DNA from: Pseudoips prasinana
Lineage: Eukaryota; Arthropoda; Insecta; Lepidoptera; Nolidae
Direction: 5' to 3'
DNA length: 64,000 bases
Assembly (NCBI GenBank): GCA_951640165.1
Contig: OX621241.1
Coordinates: 2,304,001 to 2,368,000, forward strand
Shown here in pieces: positions 32,449 through 42,717 of this stretch. Both the position numbers and the translations under genes were made by a program. The stretch's first letter is position 1. The number at the start of each line of letters is the position of its first letter. Under the pieces are notes generated by a model, which was not told the DNA's origin, did not search any database, and worked only from the letters and a program-made list of their open reading frames with translations.

Positions 32449-32840
32449 TGGGGTGTTGGTCTATTGGTTAGTGAACCTGACTGCTAAGCCAGAAGTCGTG
32501 GGTTCGATCCCCACCCGGGACAAATATTTGTGTGATGAACACGATTATTTGTTCTGTGTCTGTGTGTCACGTATGTATAATATGTGTGTATTTAGAAATA
32601 TAAAAGTATATTACAAGTTGCCCGGTTGCCATAGTACGCACGGCTACATATCAAGCTATACATTTCCAATATAAGCTGGCCTGTCATTGTATGGAAATCC
32701 TATACAACGCGAGATCAGCTTATACTGGAATTGTGTAGTTTGATGTGTAGCCGTGTGTACCTACAGGCTTGCCTACGAGTAGTTTGGGATCGGATGGCAG
32801 TGTGTTAGTTGTTCCAAGATATTTATTATTATTATTTAAT
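32449..32840 (+). mobile_element. S4 SINE interrupted by an M3 MITE
   Basis: TGTTGGTCTATTGGTTAGTG (box A), GTGGGTTCGATCCCCACCC (box B), body to TTGCCATAGTA, then M3, then resumes and ends TGTTAGTTGTTCCAAGATAT with an (ATT)n tail. The best-preserved S4 head in the window. Confidence 0.85.
32637..32757. mobile_element. M3 MITE, 121 bp
   Basis: Ends CGCACGGCTACATATCAAGC and (reverse complement) CACACGGCTACACATCAAAC match over about 26 bp with four differences. TA flanks at 32635-32636 and 32758-32759. Single copy here. Confidence 0.65.
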
Positions 32841-32861
32841 ATCTTATGGGTTGCGATAAAC

Positions 32862-33030
32862 TCTAAGTTGTTTAAGTTGACATGGTTTAACTACAAACGT
32901 GCCCACGGAAGCATGGAGAGCTCAGAAAATAAACCACTTTGATGCTCACCCATCTATGGGCTAGCGGCGTTCTTAGGTACTTTACCTCACAGATCACTTA
33001 CGGACTGGTAAGTGTAACTGACTATGAACG
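32862..33030 (-). mobile_element. 5S-SINE
   Basis: Minus strand contains CCATAGATGGGTGAGC, matching 5S box C with one change, and ACCAGTCCGTAAGTGAT-like head. The 3' half is shortened. Confidence 0.65.
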
Positions 33031-33039
33031 CACGTATAA

Positions 33040-33190
33040 TATGTAAAAATAATATATACAATTATTTAGACATCAATAGCTTTTTTTTTATCACTAGTTA
33101 TGACTGACTCTCTGACAGACATGAGGAATGCAATATTTTAGCAGACTTTGAAATGATTTCCTATATGTATAAGGGCAAAGTATGTATTTG
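33040..33190. other. No feature recognised
   Basis: Short AT-rich spacer. Confidence 0.3.
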
Positions 33191-33201
33191 TAATAAATGT
33201 A

Positions 33202-33335
33202 CAGGCGCCAGCACATCCAGCTACCCTAATTGTCAAATTTCTTACATAGATTTTCAACTTTATCACATAAGCATAAGGTTCACTTTCAATTGGGGAAATT
33301 TGTCAGATTGGGGTAGCTTGATATGCTGGCGTCTG
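33202..33335. mobile_element. M2 MITE
   Basis: Ends CAGGCGCCAGCACATCCAGC and (reverse complement) CAGACGCCAGCATATCAAGC; the inverted repeat covers about 43 bp. TA flanks (33200-33201, 33336-33337). Confidence 0.8.
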
Positions 33336-33344
33336 TACATTTGC

Positions 33345-33870
33345 CATTTAAATACAAGTAGCTCCATCCATCTGTTATATTTTCAATCATTTAATTTAAG
33401 TCTTGTTATTAAGATAATCCGCAAATAGGATGAATACATCCGTACAACACCAAAGTAACGCCTCATTACAAACAGCTTATCATAATTAACATACAAACAT
33501 ACTCATTAAGTTTCTTTGTTCTATTCTAAAGGCGTGTTCACAAAGCGTGAGGATAATATTTTTTGGGCTGAGTGCATACAGGATCACATAGCGCCTTTAC
33601 AATCGCCTAGCTGACGTCCGCAGACTTCCTACGCCGCAATAAAGGGTAGAGCACAGTGGTGGTTGGCAGCGTTATTAGTGTTTAGAATTGTACGCGTAAT
33701 TAATTTCGCGCACTATTCGATACACGAGGAATAATTCTATACCTACCAATTGTTGATCATTCCCTATAACATATAACTATAATTACTGTTTTATAAAATA
33801 TAGAACAATAAAAAAAACAACAATATTTCTGAATGACTGGCCCTTCCCATATGCCTTGCCTGCCGCAATT
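33345..33870. other. No gene recognised
   Basis: 33540-33720 is somewhat GC-richer (CTAGCTGACGTCCGCAGAC) and non-repetitive in this window. No frame supports an exon. Confidence 0.3.
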
Positions 33871-33875
33871 TTTTT

Positions 33876-34113
33876 GAAGTTATACTTCTTTTGGCGCGAT
33901 GGAAAAAAATGATGAGAGTGAATTTTTACGATGCGCACGCACACCGACACCAAAAAATTTAACAGCATGAAGTTAGTTCTAGGTGGTATGAAAATGTATG
34001 AGAGTGAATTTTTACGATGCGCGCGCATCGTAAAAATAACAGCATGACGTTAGTTCTAGGTGGTATGAAAATTGATAACTATGTTCAAGTTGTATATTAA
34101 GAAGTATAACTTC
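33876..34113 (-). repeat. Repeat with GAAGTTATACTTCTT ends and an internal duplication
   Basis: GAAGTTATACTTCTT (33876-33890) and its reverse complement (34099-34113) bound a core related to 62105-62265. Here the core holds a tandem duplication of about 75 bp, and its second unit carries a perfect 28-bp palindrome (34009-34036: ACGATGC, GCGC, GCATCGT). Confidence 0.65.
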
Positions 34114-34310
34114 TAACGCGTACATAAGTACACACAAGTTTTTTTTTTCTTTCAGAGACTTAGTTTTTTTCACAGGATGTTAAACACAGAGAAAACTAAA
34201 GTAGTAGGCGCAAGTGGCCTAGTATTAGCTATAAAAACGACTAAAATAATTTTATAAAAAGGAAAGATTTATTGTTTTGTATGTTTATATTATGCTTCTA
34301 ATCGATGAAC

Positions 34311-34402
34311 TCAAAAATAATTTTTAAAAAATCTTTTACTTTTAATAATCTAAATGATATTTAGATTATTAAAAGTAAAAGATTTTTTTAAAATTATTTT
34401 TG
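34311..34402. repeat. Hairpin with ~44-bp arms
   Basis: The left arm from TCAAAAATAATTTTTAAAAA to ...AATCTAAAT pairs with ATTTAGATTATTAAAAGTAA onward. One mismatch; the loop is about 3 nt (GAT). AT-rich. Confidence 0.9.
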
Positions 34403-34586
34403 ACTAACATGGGCAATATTTAAAAAATGAGTCTACTACGAAATTTACAATAATGTAACCGAAGGTTTCATACATTTAGCTATAAAACTCATTATTTGGT
34501 GTAAAGTTCATTTTCGCTACTACGTGTTCGCCATCTATCTTAAACTAGTTTGCTGAATCTAGAGCGATACACATAATGTAAATACT

Positions 34587-35000
34587 AGATATAAGAATAA
34601 TCTCATACTGCATACTACCCGTCTCCACAAAATAAGTAACTCTTTTATGGGGCAATGTATAAGATTTTATAACAAACTTCCCAATGATATTAGAGAATTG
34701 TCTACGAATAAGTTTAAAAGAATTATTAAAGCCAAATTGTGTAGCAGGGCATATTACAAAATTTCTGATTATTTAAGTGATAAAAGTGCTTGGGATGGAG
34801 TTGTTCTGAGTCAACACACATGATTGTAATTAATCTTAAGTATATTTTATTTTAAAAAAGGATTCCTACTGAGTTTTCTGGCAGTGTTTCTCAGTAGCTG
34901 CCACGTCATGCACTGCACGGTAGGGTAAAAAAAATATGACGATTCCACATAAATGTAAAATTTTTACGGAATAAAGTTACTTTGACTTTGACTTAGATTC
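34587..35000 (+). pseudogene. Jockey-like LINE, last ~75 codons and 3' UTR
   Basis: The frame reads NKNNLILHTTRLHKISNSF, MGQCIRFYNKLPNDIRELST and NKFKRIIKAKLCSRAYYKIS, then DYLSDKSAWDGVVLSQHT and a stop at 34821-34823. FYNKLPxDIRxL and FKxxIKxxL are typical of Jockey-type C-termini. The frame is unbroken but 5'-truncated. The 3' UTR ends AATAAAGTTACTTTGACTTTG. Confidence 0.8.
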
Positions 35001-35004
35001 TAAA

Positions 35005-36580
35005 CATGCTCTTTGCTACTTAAAATTGAAGCAAAGAGCCTTCCACTTGCTTTAGTTTTGATGCATAACCTAAACAAATACTTAATTTAAACAGCAGCAT
35101 TAAACAACATCTCCGCTCCTCCAATTACTAAGCAACCACCCCTAATTCGGCAACATAAGCAATTTCCCGCTAGCAAAATAAGCGAATTAAAATCGCCTCA
35201 AAGCAACTGTGAGCAAAGAAACGCCTGCATACGAGTTTATTTTTAGCTATTTACCCCCTATTTACCCTGGAGGGGGTGACTGACGACTGGACATCCTTTG
35301 AACACAGTTTAGTAGAGAATTTTTAATTTCATGTTGTCATTAGACGTGTGTTTGGTCGCCTCGTTGGTGTGTTTGTGCTACCATGTCCTTATTTGAGTTA
35401 GATGCTAATGATCTTTGCTGGAAAGTAAAGACAACCCGGGACATTTATAACCCCAATCCTAAAAAAGGGATGTAATGAGTAAAAAACTAAAGCCTGAAGA
35501 GATGTTTGTGTATCTGTGCCAAAAAGATGGGACCTATTTCAGAAAGTTAGCTGATTATTAACTAGATGTAAATGTACTAGCTATAGACAACAACAACAGT
35601 ATACAAGCACATTAAGTACTTGCGGCCAGTCTGGTGTTGCAAGTGTCCAAGAGTCACGGTGACATGATCCACAGGATCCTTACACTGAATTTAAAATCTG
35701 GGCCTTACACTATCTGGTTAAAGACATATTTTATGAGTCAATTAGGAGACAGACAGATGGACAAACGTAATTGGCGCTGGTTCCTTATTTTATCATTGAA
35801 CCTTAAAAATAACAAATTCAACCCTATGATCCGGCGGATAAAATAAATAATAAATAAATAAAAAATTGCAATAATATTTAGGTAGCTTGTAGTATTAAGT
35901 ATTTCAATGAGTTCTGAATTGGAATTTTCTTGTACAAAATAGTCTTGTACCCACTGGACCTACAAGATTGGACCCAATTGTAAATAGTGGACTGTTGAAT
36001 AGTGGATTCATAGACCACATAGACCACCTTACAAATATCTATTGGACCTGTTTTCCGTCTTGTCTATTTCCCTATTATGCACTGGTGTACGTTCAATAAC
36101 AATCGTTAAAAAGCAAGGTCCTGGACATATTTCATAACGGGATGTCTGATAGGTCCTATGTTGCAGGTAAGGTTCTTTCTTGTAAGTCCAGTGGGTAAAA
36201 GGTTTTTGATAGGCGATCCAATGAGTCCTATCGAGTAGGTAGGGTTCAATTATGAAGGTCAATAAATACACATATTTCTATTAAGTTTGTTTAAGAGTAG
36301 TCCAGACCAACTTATAGATTCCAAGTCCCCATAATACTGGTAGTAATTTTTTCATTACTAAAATTATCGGTACATAAGCAGGTGAACACTTGGGAGCCTG
36401 TAATTTACCAGTAAAATACAAAAGCAGTAAAAGCCCCTATACACCATATAAGGGTTTGTAGTCATTGAAACCACCACATTTATCGAAAGTAACTTTTTGT
36501 TATGCGTCCGGTATGTAGGTAGTTAGTGTAGGTACCCGTAATTAGTTCAGTAATTATTTCAGCGTCGCATCTAATACTGT
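35005..36580. other. No gene supported
   Basis: A (AAAT)n run near 35840. GGCCAGTCTGGTGTTGCAAG at 35627 resembles the LINE 3' block at 3580. Short frames at 35634 and 36029 have no features. ACCTACAAGATTGGACCC to 36260 is internally repetitive (variants of TCCTACTGGACCTAC and AGGTCCTAT). Confidence 0.3.
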
Positions 36581-36582
36581 TG

Positions 36583-37040
36583 CCTGGCCTGCTAGTCTAT
36601 GACCTTGACTGCTAAGCCATAGGTCGTGGGTTCGTTTTCCACATAAGACAAATCTTTGTGTGACGAGCAAGATCATTTGTTCTGTGTCTGGGAGCAATTT
36701 ATTAGTCGTATGTATTTATGTATTTAGAAATATGTATGTATGGAAGGTTTGATGGTAATTTGCGTCCGTCAATTATGTTTGTAATGTATAGACGCCAGCA
36801 CATGAAGCTACCCCAATCTGTCAAATTTCCCCAATTGAAAGTGGACAATGGAAATTTGACAGATTCGGGTAGCTGGATGTGCTGGAGTCAGTACCACACG
36901 ATACAAGGATTCATTAACTTAGTGCGGGCGTAGTCTTTAAAAAAAACTACAAAAATGTCTGGTTGTGAAAGAACAGTTTCTGACTAATTTGGGATCCGAC
37001 AGCAGTATGTTAGTTGTCCCAAGATATTTACTTTTAACTT
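36583..37040 (+). mobile_element. S4 SINE with an S3 end and an M2 MITE nested inside
   Basis: S4 head GGCCTGCTAGTCTATGACCT and degraded box B, body to about 36745. An S3 3' part follows (TTTGCGTCCGTCAATTATGT ... TTAGTGCGGGCGTAGTCTTT, 36750-36945), then the S4 end GGATCCGACAGCAGTATGTT. Three layers in all. Confidence 0.65.
36789..36891. mobile_element. M2 MITE, short copy
   Basis: Ends TAGACGCCAGCACATGAAGC and (reverse complement) CTGACTCCAGCACATCCAGC; TA flanks at 36787-36788 and 36892-36893. Inserted in the S3 fragment. Confidence 0.75.
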
Positions 37041-37044
37041 TATA

Positions 37045-37445
37045 ATAAAGATATTTCGGACGGACGGTGAATATATAATATTATACGTAAAATTCAGTAT
37101 ATTAAATACTACCGCAGTAGAAAAGTGTCTACCGAACAAGATATTGACAACTTACTCATATCGAATATACACAAAACATTTCTACGTAAAACAACACATT
37201 TTCCGCCATCAAACAAAACTACACTCAACACCAATAAATAGGATTTGATCGGTGCTGTCAGTTGCAAATATAACAGACACTTCACCGGAAACGAGACTCA
37301 GCTGTCACTCTCACCCGATTGCGTCACTTCGTGGCGGGAACAACCGTTTGACAAGCTGTGTGTTTCCACGTTCTAACATTGAAAATATTACGGAGAGGAA
37401 ACTCGTACGAATATGAAAGTGAGCTGCTCAAACTCTCAAGTGTTC
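37045..37445. other. No gene recognised
   Basis: 37250-37400 is GC-richer and non-repetitive here (CGGAAACGAGACTCAGCTG, GCGTCACTTCGTGGCGGG). Possibly single-copy regulatory DNA; no exon evidence. Confidence 0.3.
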
Positions 37446-37450
37446 GGCAA

Positions 37451-37712
37451 TATTATAATAATAATAATATCTAGGGACAATGTCACACAGATCATCCTAG
37501 CCCCAAACTAAGCAAAGCTTGTACTATCGGTACCAGTCGACGATATACATACTTATATACATAGGTAGATAAATACTTAAATACATAGAAAACATCCATG
37601 ACTCAGAAACAAATATTCGTGCTCATCACACAAATATTTGCACTTACCGGGATTCGAACCCAGGACCACCAGCTTCGTAAGCATGAGCACTACCAACTAG
37701 GCTACGGTGACC
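37451..37712 (-). mobile_element. S1 tRNA-derived SINE
   Basis: Full-length; (ATT)n tail at 37451-37470, box B GGGTTCGAATCCCGG, head GGTCACCGTAGCCTAGTTGG. Confidence 0.85.
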
Positions 37713-37739
37713 GCTTTGCCTTTGCTTTGTATTTGCTAT

Positions 37740-37935
37740 TAACTGCAAGTGTAGCGCAGCGGCTAAGACAGTAGCGTCGCCGCTTCGTTTCCCTGGTTCG
37801 ATTCCCGCGCCGCTCAACTATTTGTGTAACCCATAAATTTTGTTCTGAGTGTGGATGTAATTTGTGTCCGTCTATTATATGTTTGTCAAGTATTGGATTA
37901 CCTAGTGCGGGCGTTGTCTTTAAATAAAAGAACAA
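37740..37935 (+). mobile_element. S3 tRNA-derived SINE
   Basis: AACTGCAAGTGTAGCGCAGC, CCTGGTTCGATTCCCGC (box B), GTGTAACCCATAAATTTTGT, end CTAGTGCGGGCGTTGTCTTT. Confidence 0.75.
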
Positions 37936-37994
37936 AAAAAAAATAAAAAAAATTGGCGGTTAAAAATAAAACTGAAGGGTGCAAAAGTTAGAAA

Positions 37995-38275
37995 AATAAG
38001 CGGGTTTGCTTTAGACCCCACGACTGAAGTGAAACTGACTAAGAGAGAAAGAACATGTGTACTTTCACCTTAGAGTTACGTTTTGTATATTACTGTAGGG
38101 GCAAGAAAAAGTCTTGCCCCTACAGTAATATACAAAACGTAACTCTCTCTCTGTTTTTTATCTTCACTAACTTATATATATATATCTCTCTCTCTCTCTC
38201 GTCGTCCGTTTTTCGCCAGATCACACTTTTTGTTAAGCTCTCATCACGCATTCTCCAGCTTACTCCACAAGTTTA
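37995..38275 (+). repeat. AG-rich repeat with a 35-bp-arm hairpin
   Basis: CACGACTGAAGTGAAACTGA, AGAGAGAAAGAAC, GCCCCTACAGTAATATA and a CACGCATTCTCCAGCTTACT end match copies at 39870, 42990 and 58400. The hairpin at 38072-38146 has perfect 35-bp arms and loop AAAAG. The other copies have only its right arm. Confidence 0.75.
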
Positions 38276-38345
38276 GTTTAATTTAGTTTTAGTTTATTTA
38301 GTAGTTTAGTATTAGTTTTAGTTTATTAGCGGTCCCGGTTAGGTT

Positions 38346-38460
38346 CAAACGCCAGCACATCAAGCTACCCCAATCTGTGAAATTTCCCCAATTGAAAATC
38401 TAGTTGAAAATCTATAGAAGAAATTCGACAGATTGGGGTACCTGGATGTGCTGGCGTCTG
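38346..38460. mobile_element. M2 MITE
   Basis: Left end CAAACGCCAGCACATCAAGC, right end (reverse complement) CAGACGCCAGCACATCCAGG. Right TA at 38461-38462; the left TA has become TT. Confidence 0.75.
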
Positions 38461-38721
38461 TACAACCGGCAGGCATCATTCGGAAACTTTTTTCTACACT
38501 TTGACCATGGCAGAGTGCAAAAAACGTGTTCTTTATATCAAGAGAAATTTTCAGTAGAAACACTAGAAACCCAGAGTTTTATTTATATTAAAGTGATTAT
38601 GTGTGATATTTACAACGAATAATAACAGCTAGTTTTTCAGCAGTTCTTGCAGCAACTTTTGTTACAATCTTGGGGTAAAGTTCTGGTATCCGAATTTTTT
38701 AACCAGACGCCATTTTAATTA

Positions 38722-38975
38722 TCGGTTGGCGTGGTAGATACTTGCTTTTCAAGCTGCAGGTCGTGAGTTCGATTCCCACCTTCAACAGATATTTGTGTAC
38801 ATGAACATGCCTGTTTGTCCTGAATCTGGGTGTAATTATCTATATAAATATGTATTTACAAAAGAAAAGTAGTATATGTAGAATATCAGTTATCTGGTCA
38901 CCATAGTACCAGCTCTGCTTAGTTTGGGTTTAGATGGCCGTGTGTGAATAATGTCCTAGGATATTATTATTATTG
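38722..38975 (+). mobile_element. S2 tRNA-derived SINE
   Basis: GGTTGGCGTGGTAGATACTT, GTCGTGAGTTCGATTCCCAC (box B), body ATTTGTGTACATGAACATGC, end AATGTCCTAGGATATT and (ATT)n. Confidence 0.85.
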
Positions 38976-38979
38976 TATG

Positions 38980-39640
38980 AATGCAGCCGGCAGTACTTAA
39001 ATTTATTCCGAATCCACATAATGGGTCTACATACCTAATGTTATACTATAGCAGACATACTATTCTGTCCGCCCAATCCCATTTTTTCCTACCTTTCACA
39101 AACCCAAATTGTCACCGAAAATAATTACCCATTTCGCATGATTTCCCCCAAATGACGTCACTACTCATTATCCCAGATTACTCAGGCCCACTAATCACAC
39201 GTTAGTGTGGCCCATCACTCACTGACTGACGCACATCACTCAAGTCCAACTCACCGGGAACTTTACGTTCAATCGAAAACCAACCCACATTTCATCATTG
39301 CAAGGTTGATTTTTCAATGGCTGGAAAGTTGAAGCAATTTTTTTCCGTTACACCACCAATTTAATTGGAGCTCTGATTTGGTTTGTATTGAAGGTAAAGA
39401 TAGGTCTTGCTATTTGGTTTTTGGCCGTATGTCACACTACATTATCAGAGTTTCTTAATTGAAGATAATAAGGGGGGACATATGTCTTTGTCGTGTTTTT
39501 ATGGCGTGTAAAAGAGGGATGTTGTTTTTTCGATGCGTTGAACATTTTTGACTACTAACTATTAATTTTGTTCAGGATTTTTCTTTAATAAATACAATAA
39601 AGTATGTTTATTTCGACACACAATAAGATACAAAATAAAC
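38980..39640. other. No gene recognised
   Basis: Spacer with no repeat shared in the window. Phrases such as CACTCACTGACTGACGCAC are low complexity. Confidence 0.3.
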
Positions 39641-39642
39641 AC

Positions 39643-39852
39643 CGGCCAAGTGCGAGTCGGATTCGCGCACCGAGGGTTCCGTACAAGCCTGTAGTACAGT
39701 TAAAGGTATTATAGACATGGTATTCGATATAAATTCCAGTTTGAAACCTCCACGAGTTCCTGAGAATAAGAGTCTTGACAGACAGACGGACGGACGGACA
39801 ACAAAGTGATCCTATAAGGATTCCGTATTTTTCTTTCTATGTACGGAACCCG
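39643..39852 (+). repeat. GGCCAAGTGCGAGTCGG repeat, short form
   Basis: ACCGGCCAAGTGCGAGTCGG at the left, (GACG)n near 39780 and CTATGTACGGAACCC at the right. The ends of the longer copies at 41828 and 61998 agree. GGTTCCGTAC and GTACGGAACC form a partial inverted pair. A common lepidopteran repeat of uncertain class. Confidence 0.65.
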
Positions 39853-39869
39853 AGAAATGAATAAATAAA

Positions 39870-40118
39870 AGAAGACCACACGACTGAAGTAAAACTTTTT
39901 TAGCTCCATCTATATGTGTCTGGCTATGAGAGAAAGAGAGAAAGAAAATGTGTGCTCGCACCTTCCTCTCTGCCCCCTACAGTTAAGAAACTTAACTCTC
40001 GCTTTTAATATCTTAACTAACTTATATCTCCCTCTCAACTTCCGTTCACCTCGCCCGATCACACTTTTCGTCACGCATTCACCAACTTACTCCCGAAGCG
40101 AAGCTTACGTAAAGAAGT
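39870..40118 (+). repeat. AG-rich repeat
   Basis: CACACGACTGAAGTAAAACT, GAGAGAAAGAGAGAAAG, CTCTGCCCCCTACAG, GATCACACTTTTCGTCACGC. It runs directly into the 5S-SINE. Confidence 0.65.
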
Positions 40119-40120
40119 TT

Positions 40121-40335
40121 AGATGCCCTCACCGGTCCGTAAACAATCGGCGAGGTTAAGCAACTAGCCTCGCGGTCACTCCGTAGATGGGTGACCACCA
40201 AATTGGTATAATTTCTGAGCGGCTCCGTGCTTTGGAAGGCACGTTAAGCTGTCGGTCCCGGTTGTAGTCATTACACAACAGTCGTTAAGCCATGTCAGTA
40301 GATTATTGGGCGGCTTGAATAACTCTGACCCATAC
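40121..40335 (+). mobile_element. 5S-SINE, near full length
   Basis: Head CTCACCGGTCCGTAAACAAT, GAGGTTAAGCAACT (5S box A), TAGATGGGTGACCACC (5S box C), then body TTCTGAGCGGCTCCGTGCTT and CAGTCGTTAAGCCATGTC. The best match to 5S rRNA in the window: the word GTTAAGCAAC and the 13-mer TAGATGGGTGACC are both exact. Confidence 0.85.
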
Positions 40336-40339
40336 GATA

Positions 40340-41310
40340 AGTAGTAGGTACTTCAAAACAGTAGTAAATAAAAGTAGTAAAAAGTAGTCAATAAAAGTAT
40401 ATAATAAACTTAAAGAAAAATTTAATAAAGAAAAAAAGGATAATACTTTTATAAAAAAACTAAAGCTTTTCTTCGTACAGAAAAGCTATTAGCCAGATAC
40501 ATATAGATACTGTTAAAGAATACTTGGACTCAAAGAAATAATTCTATAGATTTTGACATTCTAATAGTAATCTGATAATCTTATCGCTTTAAATCTTGAC
40601 ATTTTTAAATTAAAATTTGGCATACTTAATGATTTCTTACAAATAGCATAAATTCTAAAACTGTTTATTATTAACAAAAAACCTTCTTCCTCTCTTCTAC
40701 TATGCTGTGCCCGACAGGGTCCATAATTGTTACAAAATTATAAGATTATACCATCTGTTATACATTATGGAAGCAATAAATTATTACAAGCAAATAAACT
40801 ATTCTATTCTATTCTACAATAATCATCTTTATTTCATCAAACTACAACACAAAATGTAGTACCCGACATAAAACATTTCTATTTAGTTTCGCTTCAAGTT
40901 GAAAAGTACGGCGATGGACGCAAACGAGACGCCCCGCGTGATGGCGATCCTTAGACAGTGACGTGACACCCTCCACCCTCCCCCCCAGGGGGTGCATATT
41001 GACCCACCCCGGATAATAAGGGGGCTATGCACTGAGGAGCGCAAGTCGGACCATCTTTTGTCGGAATGTATGTTTTTTTAGAAATATCAAGTTGGTTTTA
41101 ATTTTCTGTCGGGATTAAAAGAACTTGGGAGCATATATTTGTGGATGTTGTTGTGCTATGTTTTGTTCGTTCTGTTTCTAATTAGAATTTAGATGGAAAT
41201 GTTGTCATATTATGTGTAACTAGTTCGTTTGTTTTGTACGATACTGAAGTTGTTTAGGGATTCATTCGTTCATTTTAATAGAATCACTTGGGGCTACTGA
41301 TTAATTGTTG
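40340..41310. other. No gene; GC-rich islet near 40.9 kb
   Basis: Mostly AT-rich. 40900-41060 is GC-rich with a C-run (CCCTCCCCCCCAGGGGG) and GTGACGTGAC at 40958. No repeat assignment. Confidence 0.3.
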
Positions 41311-41311
41311 A

Positions 41312-41598
41312 TTTTGGGACTTTTCTGTAAAAAGAAAAAATCTCAGCATCAGCCCGAAGTCTGGGAGTTGGCGGTATTATACCCCCGTGCCTCGGAGAGC
41401 ACGTAAAGCCGTCGTTCCTGTACCTGACCTCTTTCCGGTCGTGTCACTAGGCATCCCACCCATCATGAGACTGATGGATAGAAAGTGCTCCTGTGTTTGC
41501 GCACACGCTTGAGCACTATAATATGTCCCACGCAGATTGCTAATCTCTGTTGAGACTGGCCGCCGTGGCCGAAATTCGCCTAGGAGGACATAATTGGT
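41312..41598 (+). mobile_element. S6 SINE, head missing
   Basis: TTTTGGGACTTTTCTGTAAA, GTGCCTCGGAGAGCACGTAA, TTTGCGCACACGCTTGAGCA, GACTGGCCGCCGTGGCCGAA. Confidence 0.75.
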
Positions 41599-41620
41599 AT
41601 ACTAGAACTATATTTATATA

Positions 41621-41826
41621 TTGACTGCACGTGTTGTGCAGTGGTTAATACAGTGGCTTAGACACTTCATCCTCTGGGTTTGATTCCCGCACAGGGCAAC
41701 AATTTGTGTGACCCATAAGTAGTTGTTGTGAGTCTGCATGTCATTTTTGTTCGTCAATTATATGTTTGTAAAGTACCTCGCGACACATGTCGCATTTACA
41801 TAATGAGGGCGCTTTCTTAAAAATAA
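41621..41826 (+). mobile_element. S3 tRNA-derived SINE
   Basis: TTGACTGCACGTGTTGTGCA, CTGGGTTTGATTCCCGCAC (box B), GTGTGACCCATAAGTAGTTG, end ATGAGGGCGCTTTCTT. Confidence 0.75.
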
Positions 41827-41827
41827 A

Positions 41828-42420
41828 ACCGGCCAAGTGCGAGTCGGACTCGCCCATGAAGGGTTCCGTAGCAGCAAGTATTTCAGTTGATTAAATGAAA
41901 GCAAACTGCGGTTTACGATTTATGACGTATTAAAAAAAACTACTTGCTAGATCTCGTTCAAACCAATTTTGCTTGTTAGTTTGCATGGTAATGTATATCA
42001 TATATTTTTTTATGTTTTATCATTCTCTTATTTCAGAAGTTACAGGGGGGGGGGACACTCATTTTACCACTTTGGAAGTATCTCTCGCGCAAACTATTCA
42101 GTTTAGAAAAAATATATATTAGAAACCTCAATGTCATTTTTGAAGACCTATCCATAGACACCCCCCACGTATGGGTAGGATGATAAAAAAAAATTTGAGT
42201 TTCAGTTCTATGTATGGGGACCCCCCAAAATTATTGTTCTTTTTCTATTTGTGTGTAAAAATCTTCATGCGGTTCACCGAATACATCTACTTACTAAGTT
42301 TCAACAGTACAGCTCTTATAGTTTCGGAAAAAATTGGTTGTGACATACGGACGGATAGACAGACATGACGAATCTATAAGTGTTCCGTTTTTTGCCATTT
42401 GGCTACGGAACCCTAAAAAT
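41828..42420 (+). repeat. GGCCAAGTGCGAGTCGG repeat, long form
   Basis: ACCGGCCAAGTGCGAGTCGG to GGCTACGGAACCCTAAAA, with a GATAGACAGACATGACG core near the right end. A 65-codon frame inside is not convincing. Confidence 0.65.
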
Positions 42421-42454
42421 ATCCACTAATTTTTGCATGGTTTAATAACATTTT

Positions 42455-42605
42455 TTTTAAATCATCAGCCTGATATCGTCCAATTCTGGACATAGACCTA
42501 CCCCAAAGGTTTTTATAGCGTTGCCATTTGGAGGGTTGCCTTTGTCACCGCGCTTGGCATGCGAGTTGGCGACTGCAGGTGGCGTAGCTGCCCGACTACT
42601 TGGTG
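42455..42605 (-). mobile_element. RS2 SINE-like fragment
   Basis: Minus strand: GTCGCCAACTCGCATGCCAA, GCGCGGTGACAAAGGC, ending at an ATCAGGCTGATGATTT stretch. Matches 1835 and 49750. Confidence 0.55.
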
Positions 42606-42717
42606 TATCTATCTCTTAGTAGTGTTATATGTATGTATGTTAAATGATTTCTCCGAAGTTTGTGTATCGAATATATTATTATTTCACACCACATGTCTGA
42701 ACTTAAATTTATATATA

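Noticed and set aside
32449..32520. True tRNA genes at SINE heads (also 4870, 12770, 25330, 52490, 60340, 60880)
   Set aside because: Box A and box B are present, but I see no paired acceptor stem and each continues into a shared SINE body.
33876..34113. Calling the GAAGTTATACTTCTT repeats true MITE ends
   Set aside because: Similarity with the copy at 62105 continues past one of the repeats, so the element probably extends further.
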